Source: Morella rubra
Taxonomy: Eukaryota; Streptophyta; Magnoliopsida; Fagales; Myricaceae
DNA length: 64,000 nucleotides
NCBI GenBank assembly: GCA_003952965.2
Contig: CM025851.1
Span: 18,792,439 to 18,856,438, forward strand
Direction of reading: 5' to 3'
Shown here piece after piece: positions 12,802-25,381 of this stretch. The translations under genes were made by a program, and so were the position numbers. The notes beneath the pieces were generated by a model that saw only the letters and a list, made by a program, of their open reading frames with translations, had not been told where the DNA came from and did not search any database. Position 1 is the first letter of the stretch; each line of letters opens with the position of its first letter.

Positions 12802-13603
12802 GGCTTGGGGCTTGGTGGGCGTGTAAATTTTTTTACCTCATTCTGGCAGTTTAGGTTGTTGTATTTGCTTTGTTATGCATGTAACCTTGACCCTGAAAAA
12901 CTGCCTTTCCCAATTTGATATGTTTTCTGATCTTGCTCAGGGTGCATATTACATATCGGGCCGGTTGGTATTAATTTTCCAGGGGTCATCGTAACAGAAG
13001 CCAGATCTTGTGGATTTGATGAATTTGATTTCCTTTTTATTTTTTCAAGGGCGGGCTTTGATTTGAAATGGGTGGTTCAAGTGTTGTGTGTTTGTTAAAT
13101 GAAGGTCAATTTATATAATGAGTTTTGTATAACTCCCAAATTCATCACACTGACTCTCAGATTATTAATATTCATCAACATGCCGTCAAATAAGATCTGA
13201 TAGTCAAAATTGTGTCACATGACCTATTTATAATATATGTGACACGATTTTGACATTCGGATTTTATTTAAAGGTGCACATTGATGGATTTTGGTAGTTC
13301 GATTGTTCAATGTAGCGAACTTGCTAGTTTAGATTTCAAAGTGACATTAATCTCATAGTTCAAGGGTGCAAAGTGATTTTCTTCCTTTTTGTTAATATTA
13401 GGTTTTGGCAAAGATATAAGATATGGTTCTTGATATATAATCAAGTTTAGGACCATTCTTGAATATAGCTTTTTTCTTCTTTTTTGAGAGAAGGGGGGAA
13501 AAAATCGTTGGTGAAACGATGAGTTTTAACTTTCAGAATAAGCATAGCGACCTATAGGAAGAGCCTTTGGATGTATTGTTCAAAATGTGTGGAAGAACAT
13601 AAC
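12802..13603. other. 3' flank of the palmitoyltransferase gene; nothing else seen
   Basis: This contains the 3' untranslated region and downstream flank of the gene ending at 12801. I found no convincing open frame, RNA gene or element end before the solo LTR that starts at 13604. Confidence 0.4.
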
Positions 13604-14161
13604 TGTAAGTTAGCGCAGCGGAAAAAAAAATCTTGATCGTTGAAATTCAGCAGTCCAAGTGTTTTGTCTCCTTCAGATTCACGTGCACAGTTCTTGAGAG
13701 AGAATTTTAGAGAGAGAATTATTCTCGCGAAAAATGATTTATTCTCTCTCAAATGAAATTTTGAGCTATTTATAATGGCTTACTCAAACTTCTCCTGTGC
13801 TTATGCGTGAGATCTTTAGGGATCTCAAATCTTGGCTGTAGGATCATCATGAAAATTTTTTTCATTTAACTCCCTTATATTCAGTATTTCGAATTTTATG
13901 GGCTTCTACAATTGTGATAATGTCAAATAGTATATTACAATTGACCTCCGAAATAGTGAGACTATTTTTTGCGGAAATCCTTTTTTGTTAACAATTATTT
14001 GTTTATTTATCCTTCCACCATACTATATTCCACATGAGCTAATAGGACCAAAATAATATCATTGATTAAGTCCTAGCTCATATAATTCTTAATTCACAAT
14101 TCGTATCTCGTTGGACTCTTAAAAAATATTTTTACAACAATTTCACAAAATAAATAAATAA

Positions 14162-14212
<51 letters not shown>

Positions 14213-14902
14213 ATATATATATAATATAATAATTTCAAAAACATTTCGCAAAGTCCACTGATCAGTGATTTCTTTTCGAGTCCAACTCTGTACAGATATA
14301 CCGAATATACTATCTCATAAAATGAGTGGTGGATTCTTTGTTAAGCATTTACACAAGCTCATTTATCATATATAAGATCCGACATTATCTAGAATATTTA
14401 ATTTAGAAAGATCATCACTAAATGACTCGGTCAAGGCACAAGTACACAACAAAAAAACCTGTATAAACCTCTCAGGTCTAAGGATACAATAAACTAATTG
14501 TGCTGAATACTTTCTCAACATTAGTGATCACTTCCAAAGTATTCATATTTAATCTGTTCAGTGCATGTACTTTTACAGTGTATTACTCGTCTACTTAAGG
14601 TCACACCTTTCAATGACGGAGTCCATCATCCTATTTAATAGAGGCACAATGAGTGTAGACCTATTTGTACATAAGTATGTACCTTGTCTAGAACAACTGT
14701 CAAGTGATCAAGGAATCGAAAGTCATACTCCCTGTCTTTTGATTCATTAATCATCGGCATGATTTTTCTACAATTTCACTTAACAACATAACTGTGTACA
14801 TCTCATGTTACAACATTATACCAATATAATAAATAATGTGTCGATACAAAATAAATAATTATCTCAATAATTATTCTAATATTTTTGAGGGTATTTCCAA
14901 CA
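13604..14902 (-). mobile_element. Antisense solo LTR, about 1.3 kb
   Basis: On the minus strand the sequence starts TGTTGGAAATACCC and ends GCGCTAACTTACA, the TG...CA form of an LTR. Flanking pentamers are ATAAC (13599-13603) and ACAAC (14903-14907), a four-of-five match expected for an aged 5-bp target duplication. No gag or pol motif lies beside it, so it is read as a solo LTR. A long TA microsatellite has expanded inside it. The Copia or Gypsy origin cannot be decided from the LTR alone. Confidence 0.6.
14149..14226. repeat. AT-rich microsatellite, (AAAT)n then (TA)n
   Basis: A short AAAT run (about 14149-14165) passes into an almost pure TA run to about 14208 and then an imperfect TATAA tail. 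It lies inside the antisense solo LTR. Lengths of such runs are often polymorphic. Confidence 0.95.
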
Positions 14903-15105
14903 ACAACTTCCTCTAACATCTGCTGCTACAGTTTTGAAGAGAACTTCCTTCGTCATTGACTGCCTGCCAGAGATTCTTAGGTTTATTTCCGGAATATTTT
15001 ACGTTATCTCAGTGTGATAGTTGATTGATCCAGTTCCCACTGTCTTTCTTTTTTTTTTTTTTTTTTCTTGGATCCTAGTCTTTTAATCAAGTATGATTTA
15101 GAGTG

Positions 15106-15445
15106 TCCAGTCCTGTTCTGGCCAGAGTCTCCACGGGCTTTATCGTGGCTTATGTTAAGCTTTCGCTCGTTTGGGCTTGCCTCATTGTTTAAGGCTTGCT
15201 TAGTTTTAATTATGTGTTTTTCTGCTGTTTGTATTTATGTTGCTTCTTTCCCTCTATTAGGCATAATAGCTTGCTGTCGTCTGTGGCTTTTCTGCCCCTT
15301 GTGGGTCTATGTATGGCCTTTAGGTCAGTTTGCTCGTTGGCCCGCCGACTCTTTGGAGTGTCTAGCACACCCCTTAGAGCTTTCCAAAGTTATAAAACCT
15401 CCTTAATATTATTATTAATGCTAGTTCCTATTATGCCTAAAAAAA
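15106..15445 (+). mobile_element. Short poly(A) retroposon (5'-truncated LINE or similar)
   Basis: A roughly 340-base insert ends in an A-run (15439-15447). It is flanked by a direct repeat AAGTATGATTTAGAGTG at 15089-15105 and 15446-15462. The first two A bases of the second copy may belong to the tail, so the safe duplication is 15 bases. A poly(A) tail plus a long variable duplication is the mark of target-primed retroposition. The insert body encodes no recognisable domain, so it may be the 3' end of a LINE, a SINE or another retroposed RNA. The open frames across it (15068-15406 and 15196-15453) look like chance. Confidence 0.8.
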
Positions 15446-15462
15446 AAGTATGATTTAGAGTG

Positions 15463-16626
15463 CTTTTACAAAATGTAACTTCAACTCCACCAATTAAAGT
15501 TACAAATGATTTAGATTCCTTTTTGTGAGCAAATATATTTCAATAAACAACGAAATTCAATAAAAATGAAGAATATTATTAGAATGCATTAAACAGGCAC
15601 CAACGAAGTCAAAGAACAGAGGCCAGTTATGTTTCATGGTTCATGGCCGCAAATTACAGGCAAATGGGCTGAAGGTGCAACAAAGAGAACTAGACCAAAG
15701 ACTCGAGAACCGATTTGAAGCCGCACATCACTTCGATTCCCTTGAAAACTTCTGTCGAAGTCGTATAAAGGGTCTGCATGATAGTAGCTCCACCGAAGTA
15801 ACCCTCTCCTCTCCTAGTTGAGAGGGTTGACTCGGAGAGGATTCTCGAATCAACGTGAGTTGTGCAAGCTTATGGAGGCTGTCGTTTTAGTATTTTGAGT
15901 GTCAAGTGGGCTCTCCAGATAAAAAAAAAAAAATAAAAAAATGCACAAGAGGGTAGGTAGTGACTATTTAGAGCCATAGTAACTGGGGAAGGCACCATTT
16001 TCGCCTTGCCTAACTTCCCCATGATTTAAGGGCACGCAATCAATTCCGATAAAAGGCGCTTCTAGTGTAACATCGATGATAAAATAAACATGTATTTTTA
16101 TAAAAGTTGAAGCAAATCGATCCTCTCCTCGCATCATTTTAAACCTGTAAAACCCATATATTTACAACCTACTGAAGAAGCCAATGCTTAGAAAAAAAAA
16201 AAAAAAAACCGAAGAAGCCAAAGAACGTTGACTTAGCTGGGAGACTGCATCCCAGCCAAACCCAAGCTTTCCACACTTTTCCACCCATTTTTTATGATCA
16301 ATCCGTACAATTTGATATACATATATTACCAACTGGCGTTGAAGAGTCGCATCAATAATTTAATCTGATGACAGATTTTTAGAATTCTCTCTGGGGACTC
16401 AGCAAAATTCGTGATGGTTCGAGAGATTCATAGGAGAGGTAGAAATCATACTGCTGCAACAGATTTGAATAGACTTTTATGTAAGATCGATACATTAATG
16501 GACTGTATTGTGGATTGAAACTCTTAGCTATGTATTGCTTACTAATCAAGGAAAATAAAAGAAAGCTTATAAAAATAAAAGAAAATTCATTCAATGATCC
16601 ATCAAGAGGTTAGTTGATCTCTCTCA
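15463..16626. other. Spacer with no supported feature
   Basis: AT-rich DNA with short A-runs (about 15922-15940 and 16193-16208). A 61-codon frame at 15636 has no recognisable motif and is not called. The right end holds the 3' untranslated region of the minus-strand gene that ends at 16627. Confidence 0.4.
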
Positions 16627-16935
16627 TCAGACCGAGTCGTCATCTGGTGGAGGAACGGCTTTACTCGCCTTTGGAGCATTGACCAGTACCGCAGAGCTAC
16701 AAACATCGGAGACGACGATGGAGAACCAGACAAAGAGCGGTGTGACGAGCAGAATGAGACCAAAGGGCACCATCCATAGTTGCCTATTCGTGGGGTGGTA
16801 CTCGAACTCCCAGTATCCCAGAGTTAGACCTCCTATCATGCATACCATTAGTGCCCATGAGTAAATAATGAACTTCTTCACTCTCTCCTTGTATTCCCTT
16901 TGACTTTCATCTTTCTCTTCCTTTAGTGATCCCAT
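16627..16935 (-). CDS. Small two-span membrane protein of unknown function, 102 aa
   Basis: I do not know a function for this protein. It reads as a hydrophilic N-terminus rich in Glu and Lys (residues 1-21), then a membrane span (about 22-42). A short loop containing WEFEYHPTNRQLW follows, then a second span (about 53-76) and a Pro/Asp-rich tail ending PPPDDDSV. The loop motif looks like one I have seen in uncharacterised dicot transmembrane proteins, which supports a real conserved gene. The start is the ATG at 16935, because the codon just upstream in the longer frame is TTG. A 5' leader intron is plausible. On the minus strand CAG|GTATGTT occurs at 17108/17107, and a TTTCAG acceptor at 16969 lies about 33 bases before the ATG. 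No other gene is close, so it is probably transcribed alone. Confidence 0.75.
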   Translation of the reverse strand: MGSLKEEKDESQREYKERVKKFIIYSWALMVCMIGGLTLGYWEFEYHPTNRQLWMVPFGLILLVTPLFVWFSIVVSDVCSSAVLVNAPKASKAVPPPDDDSV

Positions 16936-16968
16936 CAAAGTACAACCAAGATGAATTTTGGGTTTCCC

Positions 16969-17107
16969 CTGAAAGCTTCAAGTTATAAGAGAGAAAAAAT
17001 AATAAATTAAAAAAAACCAGTCGTACTGTTGTCTGAGAATATGGAACTTCAAGGCTTGGTGTGATCAGTGATCCCAAAGAATAAGAACAGAAAACTTATA
17101 AACATAC
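16969..17107 (-). other. Likely 5'-leader intron of the small membrane-protein gene
   Basis: On the minus strand a good donor (CAG|GTATGTT) at 17107 and an acceptor (CTTTCAG) at 16969 frame a 139-base intron that lies wholly before the ATG at 16935. The upstream exon would begin somewhere in 17108-17300. Leader introns are common in plant genes. No transcript evidence is available here. Confidence 0.45.
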
Positions 17108-20100
17108 CTGTGGATTCTTATTGGTTTTGGTGGTGAGAAGGAGACCAGGAAGAGCTAGAGGTGTGAAAGCATAGGTAGGTGCTGTTTACGCTGGGAAAGG
17201 TATGGGAGAGGGACAAAGACCCGGAGAATAAGAGGGTGCGGGGAGCTAAGAGGCAACAGATGACTGAAGCTTTGGATTTTCCAACTCACACAAGTAAGTT
17301 CCAATTGGGGTAGCATGAGATGTGCCTTTTCGATCGAAGTTGTTATCTGTTATAAATAAAATATAAATAGAGGAAAGATCACTTGCGTCTCAGGTTTTGA
17401 CACTAGCGATTGGTGGAGCTATCTATGGGATAGATTCGGTTTGTTCTTTATTCAGGTATCTTTGCGGTTCATTTGATTGTTTATTTTTAAGAAAATATAT
17501 AAATGGGTTCTCATATAGAACTTCCCCAGAGGCTTACATCCATGGAATAAACTAGAACAATTTATAGTTAGCACTATCAACCTTATATATAATTAAAGAG
17601 ATTGAAGCTGGAAAGAAATTAACTAGGATATGATCATTTGAGATCGATATTGAAATTTTACTTCAGACCATTCCATCTCTGCTAACTATTAATGGAGGAG
17701 TTTCGAAATCAACCAATATATATTTATAGAAAACATTCGTTTTTCGATCTTAATTATTTCATCTGAATTCTAATACTTCTGCCAGCTCCCAACCTTCCCT
17801 GTAGGTGTAATTAGTACAGGCTATGATATTCTTGTTCCTGTTTTAATCAAAATTAACTCCTAACTAGCTAACACCAGATCAATCTAAAGAAGTACAGATA
17901 TTCCTTTGCCTAGATAGTATTAAAAAGAAGAGAAAATGAGCTATATTCCAATCTGATAACACGGTTATTATTAAGATTAATTTGATCAAAACACTCAAAA
18001 CTCCTGAGTAATAATACATGATAACTGCACTAATTAATTATATATGAACTTCCTAGATTTCTCAAATGAAAAGATGAGAGATCCAGTCTGTCACTTTCCT
18101 ATTACAGGATTATATTCATGCATGGATCATCATCTGTAACAATCAACCATGCACTCAGATATATGATCATGACGAGGTTTGATGGAAAAATGACTAAAAG
18201 TTATTCCCGTTAAGATAACCTAGATAATATTTTTTAATCACTAATCACTGTCGCGTGAATATATTATAAGTTCACGCCATAATTTACCGACGATAAAGCT
18301 GACATTCAAATTGTACAGGCAATAATTTTCAACAGTCAAGTTCAAAGGTAATTACCAAACATTCATGCACTATATATATATCAAGCGAATCTCTTAAAGC
18401 CATATTATTCAAAGCACTCTTTTTATCATGATATTGAGTAATACAACTATCGAGAATTAATTTTCAATGTGTAATTTTAGTTCATATCTGGTCACTGATT
18501 AAAATGGATGAAAAATAGGCCAAAGTTGTACAATCTTAATTTAGAGATACTCTTTGATGCAAATTTTTGTAGTTGTACCTTTTGATTAAGATGTGAATGT
18601 TAAAATAATTAATAACGTCTCAATATCATAATTGCCAACATGCAAATTGTAGCAGATACTCATGATTGACACAAAATTGGTCGGTGGACTGCTTGATATT
18701 CCATTTATTAAGTTCTGATCTACAAAATGAAAAATAAAATTGTCATATCTAATATAATTTCATTGATACATGCATCTCAGCTAGATCATACTCATCGCGA
18801 CAAAACTGCTGGTTGGAGTACTCTTGGTTAAGATATATATTTTCGCTAAAATAGACAAAAAAAAAAAAAAAAAAGGCATTATAAAATTAACACACTGTTT
18901 TGGCACAAAATAAGCATGCCATTGCGGGTCCCAAAAAAAAAAAAATGAGAGCACGTGGGGCCTGATTCTCGAGTTCAAAACCAGTGTACGTAATCATTAT
19001 CCTTCTTTAGGGGAAAGTGTGTACAATATTTAATTCAGTTGCAATTTTCATGTTCTGGACGCACCTAGTGTCCTAGTCAGGTTTCTAGAGATAGCTGGGG
19101 AAGGTACTTCTGCTGAAGATTGAAGAGAACAAAATAATGTGCAAGGAACTGGCCATGTTGAACAACCCTACGCAAAGGTTTGGTTGATTAAAGAGCATAT
19201 TTTTCCAAAAAGAGTATGATACATGAATATTTATACAACATATATTAAAAAGAATTCGAGGTTATAATTAAATGAAAGGTAGAAGAAAAAGTGGTTCAAA
19301 AAATATTTCTGTTTGGTTTGCAGTAAAAAATTGTGGGGAAAGTAGCTTAAAATAATTCTACATATATTATATGATCGATGCATAATCGTACCAAGAGAAA
19401 GCAAGATGAACGCAGAAAACAAGAAGTACGTAGAACAATCTTATTTTGCTTCTTTAATTCCTCCTCTAGTTAATGAAATGAAGGTTAATTTGTCTTTCAC
19501 TTACAGGAGTACTTTGTCGTGACCCATCCATGGTTTTAATTAGTTGGGAGAATTGCGTGTGTCGTTTGAGTTGAAAATTAAATGCTGTATCTACAATTTG
19601 CGAGGCTGGATCAATTTTTGTGGGTAGGTTTTTGAAATTTGTCTACAAAAGTTTTAGTTTTCTCGACGGGCTTATGACAGGAGGAAATTACGATCAATAT
19701 AAACCCTAAAATGAGATTCGTGTTATGTCTATTACTTTTTAAATTGTACTCATATGCAATTCAAATAGAAAATTGTAAAGGATCTTAATCTTTTATGACG
19801 ACGTCTACTCGTATTATTATTTCTTGGTTCCAAATAGGACTGCATGCTTAATCCAAACAAGGCAAGCAAACTTTGAAATGGTGGTCTAATTTTTCAAATC
19901 TTGTTTAAATTATATATATAATGCTTACGTTCATGTTTTGTGCTATGTTAATTATTGTTTTTCTGAATTGTGTCATATTTGGTATCAGCACCATGCTCAT
20001 CTGTTCTTGGCCATTTTTACTAAAAGTTTTACTAATTACGTTATGTAGAATAAATTCGATTATTTATTAGGAGCAAAATTATAATGAAGTTGTCTGCTTC

Positions 20101-20456
20101 AGTTTTCTTGCCTTGTTAAGCCTTGGTCAACCCTAAATACATGTGTAGGTGTGTATTGTTATTGTTGTGACGGCTCAAATTGCTTGACGAGATTAATAGC
20201 CTAACTCCAATTAAATGACTACAAAAGTTTCAAACCATTTATGTTAACATCTCCATTGTACCAACCCTAATTTTTCCTATGTACATTCTTTCTCTGGGCC
20301 CACCTCTTCCTGTCTTCCCCTCCAAGTACGATTGCCTCCATGTTCCAATCTCTCTCTCTCTGGGTACGACTCTTTCCACCTTTTCTCTCTCTCTCTCTCT
20401 AGGTACGCCCTATTTTTCCTCTGCAGCTTTCTCTCCCTTTGATATTTTCACGCAGA
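17108..20456. other. Intergenic stretch with no supported gene
   Basis: The left end is the likely promoter of the minus-strand membrane-protein gene. The rest is AT-rich DNA with A-runs (18858-18875 and 18932-18946) and no frame above about 80 codons with any motif. CT-rich microsatellites lie at about 20351-20361 and 20384-20401, just before the Copia 5' LTR. I see no transposon end that I can support. Confidence 0.4.
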
Positions 20457-20740
20457 TGGGTTTATCAAATATTGTAAGAACAACGTTTTCAAATCAGTTG
20501 ACTCAAACGCTCAAGTACTGATTTCTTTCCTTACCTACAACTGATTTATTTCCTTAGCTTGAGCAATATGTTTAGTGCTGATTTATTTCTTTATCGTCAT
20601 TTTATTTGTTATCTTGTAAAATATTTATTATCTTTTTCGATTAATCTCCTTGTATACTCAGAATAATTATAAATACAATCATACCCCCACAATTACTAGT
20701 GTGGTGAGATTTCAATATTCTATTGTATTTTCCTTTTCCA
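20457..20740 (+). repeat. 5' LTR of the old Copia element
   Basis: The last 270 bases align by eye with 49428-49902. Shared blocks include TTCAAATCAGTT, GCAATATGTTTAGTGCTGAT, TTTTATTTGTTA and GTGAGATTTCAATAT. It ends TTTTCCA two bases before the primer binding site. The start near 20457 is a guess, because the first 30 bases match the 3' LTR poorly. Confidence 0.8.
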
Positions 20741-20742
20741 CT

Positions 20743-20754
20743 TGGTATCAGAGC
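20743..20754 (+). other. Primer binding site, initiator tRNA-Met type
   Basis: TGGTATCAGAGC is the standard complement to the 3' end of plant initiator tRNA-Met used by Copia elements. It begins two bases after the LTR end at 20740. The gag ATG follows at 20764. Confidence 0.9.
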
Positions 20755-20784
20755 ATTCAAAGCATGTCTTCTGCATCTCTTAAC

Positions 20785-21114
20785 TAGAGGTGGGCAAAAA
20801 CCCTCAAACCCAGCTCAACCTAAACGGGTTGGGTTACATCGGGTTCAAATATCTAAAATGAAAAATTTTATTTTATTTTTTCCCCTTATGCCTTTAACTA
20901 AATAACAATATTTTACTCACTTTTAAGTATTTTATCTTATATATTGACCCGACTCGAAACCGAATCATTTAGAGGAACCCAACTGAACCCGATAGTTTTA
21001 ACTTTTTTTCAGGGTCAAGATCAGGTTGAAAACTCCTCGCCTCGACTGCCTTGGGTTCAGGGTCGGGGTCTGGTTTCCAACACCCCAACCCCAAACCCAA
21101 TTTGAACAGCTCTA
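20785..21114. mobile_element. Non-autonomous hAT element (MITE-like), 330 bp
   Basis: Ends read TAGAGGTGGGCAAA (left) and, on the other strand, TAGAGCTGTTCAAA (right), an imperfect terminal inverted repeat. Flanking octamers are CTCTTAAC (20777-20784) and CTCTTAAT (21115-21122), seven of eight matching. An 8-bp duplication is the hAT standard. The insert lies six codons into Copia gag, and removing it restores the gag reading there. It has no coding capacity; the interior repeats GGGTTC/AACCC-type strings seen in many plant hAT MITEs. Confidence 0.85.
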
Positions 21115-21274
21115 CTCTTAATGTTGGCAATTTTGCCACACTTAGATTGAAATAAAAAATTACCCTCTTTGGCCTAAACAAGTTTTTGCTCTTGCAGAGA
21201 GTCAAGAGTTGGTACAGTATCTCACTAGTGAAATTTCACCTCCATTTGTTGTATTTAGAACCATAGATGGTTCA

Positions 21275-24200
21275 TGTCACGTTTCGTGCGCGTATTAGCC
21301 TCTAAACTCTCTTTGTAGTAGCAGAGGTGCATATATAGCGAGGTTACGGCACGTACTTATCCTATGAGTCTCAAGATTGAGGAAAAAGTCATTGGGATGT
21401 TTATAGACGATTATAAAATATAGAGAAAACCAGCAAAAGACTTATTAAATATATATATAACAGAAATTAAGTAGGAGAAAATGGAAGTCAAGTTAAAAGA
21501 AGAAAATCAAAGAGACATGTCACACAAACGAGTCATGACTGGTTATAACAAACGATATTTAGGAACAACATCTGAAAACAAGACAAGCAAACAAAATAAA
21601 AGAAATCACATTGTTGGAGTTAGGGATTATAGCACTAGGCTAACATAAGTGAGCCTACAAAAAAAATATATCTCTAACACTATTGTTCAAAATATTTACA
21701 AACACACTACAACAATAAAAGAAACATAAAGCAGCAACAACAACAACATTTAAGAGGAGTTTTCGCCTATGTTGTCAGAGGAGCTGGTGAGGTCAATCCA
21801 GTCTATGTGGTGGTGGTTCTCTCCCACAGGGCCATTCTCTTAGGGAAACTCCGTCTGTAGCTCCTTTGAGATTAGGTAGGGCTGAGAGTTCACTATCACC
21901 TCCAGGCCGCTGGTCACTAGGGCACGGATGTAGATAACGAGGACATGGGTAATCATTTCATGGGTTGCAAATGAATCGAATATCGGCATTTGACTTATAA
22001 AAATAGACAAAAGAAAGGGGTGAGTCTTAAGGACTCAGTAAGGGGGGATGGGGCATGTGACAACAACCAAACAGTAGTACATATTCAATAAGCAGTTCAT
22101 AAACAGTTCATATGCAGATCATAAACATTCCCAGAAAGATGATATGCAGTATGCAGCACACAGTCATGCAGTATATAGTTACATATATACAGGCAATGAT
22201 GCAACACACAGTATGCAATGCACTTTTCTTTTCCTTTACTGGCAACCTTTCCTTACAAATCCATCTGATTCACCCCCAGCGGCTAGGGTTGTGCGTCCAA
22301 TCTTCCCTGCACTTTAGGATAGTCCTAGACATTCCGCTATCCTAGGACAAGAGTAAAGGCCCATCTGCCTTCTACTCTGGGGCCATCCTATCCAGTAGTG
22401 ATGGTTGCACTCTCCAGTGATCGGTACTGTCACCCCATATAAACATTTCCATAAAAGTTGCCAAATCCTTTAATATTTTGATGCAAATGCTAAAATGCAA
22501 TATGACATCCATAAATCCATAATTTGATATATTCCCAAAAATATATCCTTTTCAAAAATCCATAAATCCATATCATAACATGTGTTTATTTCCAAAATAA
22601 ATACCATGTAAATAATCTGAAATAATTTTCCAAGAAATTAAACGTAAATAATCTCATTAGTCAAACATAGGTCAAAGGTCCAAGGTCACTAATTCAAGTC
22701 CAATGTGGACTTGCACTTGGCCTTGCTGTCAAGCCCACTTTCACAAGTGGTCAGTGGCTGTAAAGAGCCACTTGGGCTGGTCCAAAAGCAACAAAAAGAG
22801 GCCCAATCATGTGGTCCTTAAAAACAAGGCAAAGTGGTCCTTTAGGTGTCAAACTTTGGGCCTCCCCATCCAAGCCCAAAGCTTGGCCAAAATACCAGAC
22901 ATTAAGCCCATAAAATCAATACAAGTCAGGAAAAACAAGCCCAATTCGAAAATACACAAACAGACCCGTTTTAAGCAAAAACACAGTTTTTACATAGAAC
23001 TTCAAAAATTCATAAAAATTCATCTTAGCTCCAAATAACATGAAATTTTAAATGTAGGCTCCTAATAGTGTCTAATTTTATGTCTCAAAATTTCACATCA
23101 AAATAAGGTCGTTTACTATATAATAAAAATCCCTAAACACACTGTTATTAAGAATCTAGCAAAAATGGGCTAGTTTTGACCTAATTAAGCAAATCTTCTA
23201 ATTTCTATGTAAATCATTGCATCAAATCAATCCTAAATTCTTCTAATACCTCTTAAGGATCTAAAAGACGAGACTTGCAAAATAAATACACAAAAATTAT
23301 CATAAATTCTTCAAAGGGGTAAAAAGACCTAATCTCCATGATTTCCTCAATTCTTCAAAATCTTCCAACATCAAATCAAATTAATCATTCCTCTAGCATA
23401 TAATCAACCTAATGAAAAGTTCCAGATCAAATAATTGCATGTTATTAGCCTAAATCATCAAAATACTAAAACACCAAAAACATGCAAACTAACCCCTTAC
23501 CTTAATCAATCTCTTCAAGCTTTAGTAATCACAAAACCTACATGAAACACCATATTAGGATCTAATAACATCAAAACAAGATCAAATCATGCCAATTTTG
23601 AATGAACTCCAAGAAATTCACAAAAACTCCTCAAAATCACCTCTTTGGATCAATCGGCTAGAACTTCCTCTTCTCCTCTCTATCTCAAACTCTCTCCAAG
23701 CTCTCTCTCACTCTCTCCCTTTCTCTAAGAATGCAGAACAATTCAGTGAGGAAAACCCTCACACTTGCTTGCTATTTATACTAGTTCTTGACTAGGGTTA
23801 AGTCTTAGGGTTATGATCTATGTTGCTAGGGTTAAGAGGGACACCATGATCATGCCTACCACTAGATTAGGAGGTCTCAGAAAGCATTGGATCATCAATG
23901 GTGGCTATGGGCGGCAGCAACCTAGGAGGAGACAAGTGTATAGTGGTTTTGGAGGTATTTAATGATTGGTAATGATTACTAAGTGAATCTATGGCTTTGA
24001 CAGGTTTTTCTTGTCAAAGGAGGTGCTGACTTGCTCATGGGCCAAGGCTAGGCTGAAGAGAGGCCCAAAAAAATATGATTTTCTAAGCCCAAAACATCAA
24101 ACTATGCAATCTAAGCCCAAAACCCAAATTAAAAATAAAAACTTCTAAGAAAATATTCAAACAAGGCACGACATCCATCAATTAGGTCCTATTGACTAAA

Positions 24201-24548
24201 AACAATGAAAAAAAAATATGTCAATCAAAAAGATTGGAGAAAATTAAGGTTTCTAGAGGAAATTAGGGCAAAAACAAGCTTTAGGGGCAAAATCATCTTT
24301 TCTAGCATATAAAAATTATTAGGACACTAACATAAGAAAAGAGTTAATAAAATAAAAGAGCTTGAAAAGACAATAATGAGGATATTTTTATCATAATTTT
24401 TGGATATATAAAACTATTTCTAGGTATTTTTCACTATTAATAATTAATAAAATAATTAAATCCGAAATTATTAATATAAAAACTATTAATCATACTTAAT
24501 AAGGAAAATTAGGATTATCAAGAATATTTAGAGGGTCAGGGTGTTACA
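21275..24548 (+). mobile_element. Long solo LTR 1, 3.27 kb, Gypsy-like
   Basis: The element starts TGTCACG and ends GGGTGTTACA. Flanking pentamers are identical: GTTCA at 21270-21274 and 24549-24553. It interrupts Copia gag, which continues on both sides. It contains no gag or pol domain and no internal LTR pair, so it is read as a solo LTR. The interior shares several blocks with solo LTR 2, among them GGGGTGAGTC-like and GGGTTGTGCGTCC, a GATCGGTACYGTCACCC block and a matching start TGTCACG. The open frames inside (such as 22703-23038) have no motif. Confidence 0.85.
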
Positions 24549-25381
24549 GTTCAACCCTTGCTCCAAATCTCGAGTAACAAAAATGGAAAACTGTTGATAG
24601 ACTTCTCAGGGGGTGGATCATTGGAACCTTATCTGAAGAAGCTGTTGGCATTGTAATTGGCTTTGATACTTTTGCAATTGTGTGGTCTGCACTTAAAAAG
24701 GTCTATGCCCAAGCCTCTCAAGAGAGCTAGTTTCAGTGAACTCAACAACTTACCTACATGAAAAAGATCCTGAAACTTCTTTCAACAACTATCTTCTTAA
24801 TTCCAAAGCTATTTTTGATAGTTTAGCTGCTATTGGATATCCGTTAAGTGAAAAAACCGAGATTTTTCGTTACTTACTAGTCTTGGTGCTCGCTATGAAC
24901 CATTTACTTACTGATCTTGGTGCTTGCTATGAAGTGGTACCTCTGTTGCGAAGTTATACAACTCGTGTGAGTCTTCACTCATCTGACCAGGCTACCTCTT
25001 CTGCCTTCTTTTGGTAGAAACATAACTCAAAAACTCAAAACAAGGGGTTGAGAAATTCTAGTAATTTCTCCTTAAAAGGCAAGGGGTTTGCACTTGCCAT
25101 TCAGTCTTCGTTCAAATCAAACCACCAAAATTATCCTCCTATTGCATCGAATAACTCCAAAGAAACCAACTGTGATCTTGTTTGTCAAATTTATGATAAG
25201 TGTGGTCATAATGCCCTTTGTTGCTGGCATAGATTCAATCATGGTGTTCAATTTGACAACTTACCCAAAGCTTTTGCAGCACTTAATTTTGATTTAGATG
25301 CCAATTATGCAGAATGAACATCTAACACTAGAGCTTCTACCATAATACTGATCATGTTCTTAATGGTAATGAGGATTTCCT

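Larger units (their letters stand above)
20764..25317 (+). pseudogene. Copia gag, broken by two insertions, stops and frameshifts
   Basis: The frame opens at ATG 20764 (MSSASL). It is interrupted after six codons by the hAT MITE and resumes at 21115 with a Copia gag N-terminus including YPLWPKQVFAL. It is interrupted again at 21274 by a 3.3-kb solo LTR and resumes at 24549. Pieces at 24736-25017 and 25048-25317 match the UBN2-type gag body. The zinc knuckle near 25178-25230 reads CQIYDKCGHNALCCW, where the second Cys of the CCHC box is replaced by Tyr. In-frame stops and frame changes occur outside the inserts as well. In life it would form the capsid. Confidence 0.75.

Noticed and set aside
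15068..15453. Hydrophobic frames of 112 and 85 codons
   Set aside because: They cross the boundary of the short retroposon and end in its poly(A) tail. No known domain is visible.
22703..23038. 111-codon Lys-rich frame inside solo LTR 1
   Set aside because: Composition follows A-rich DNA. The related solo LTR 2 has no equivalent frame.
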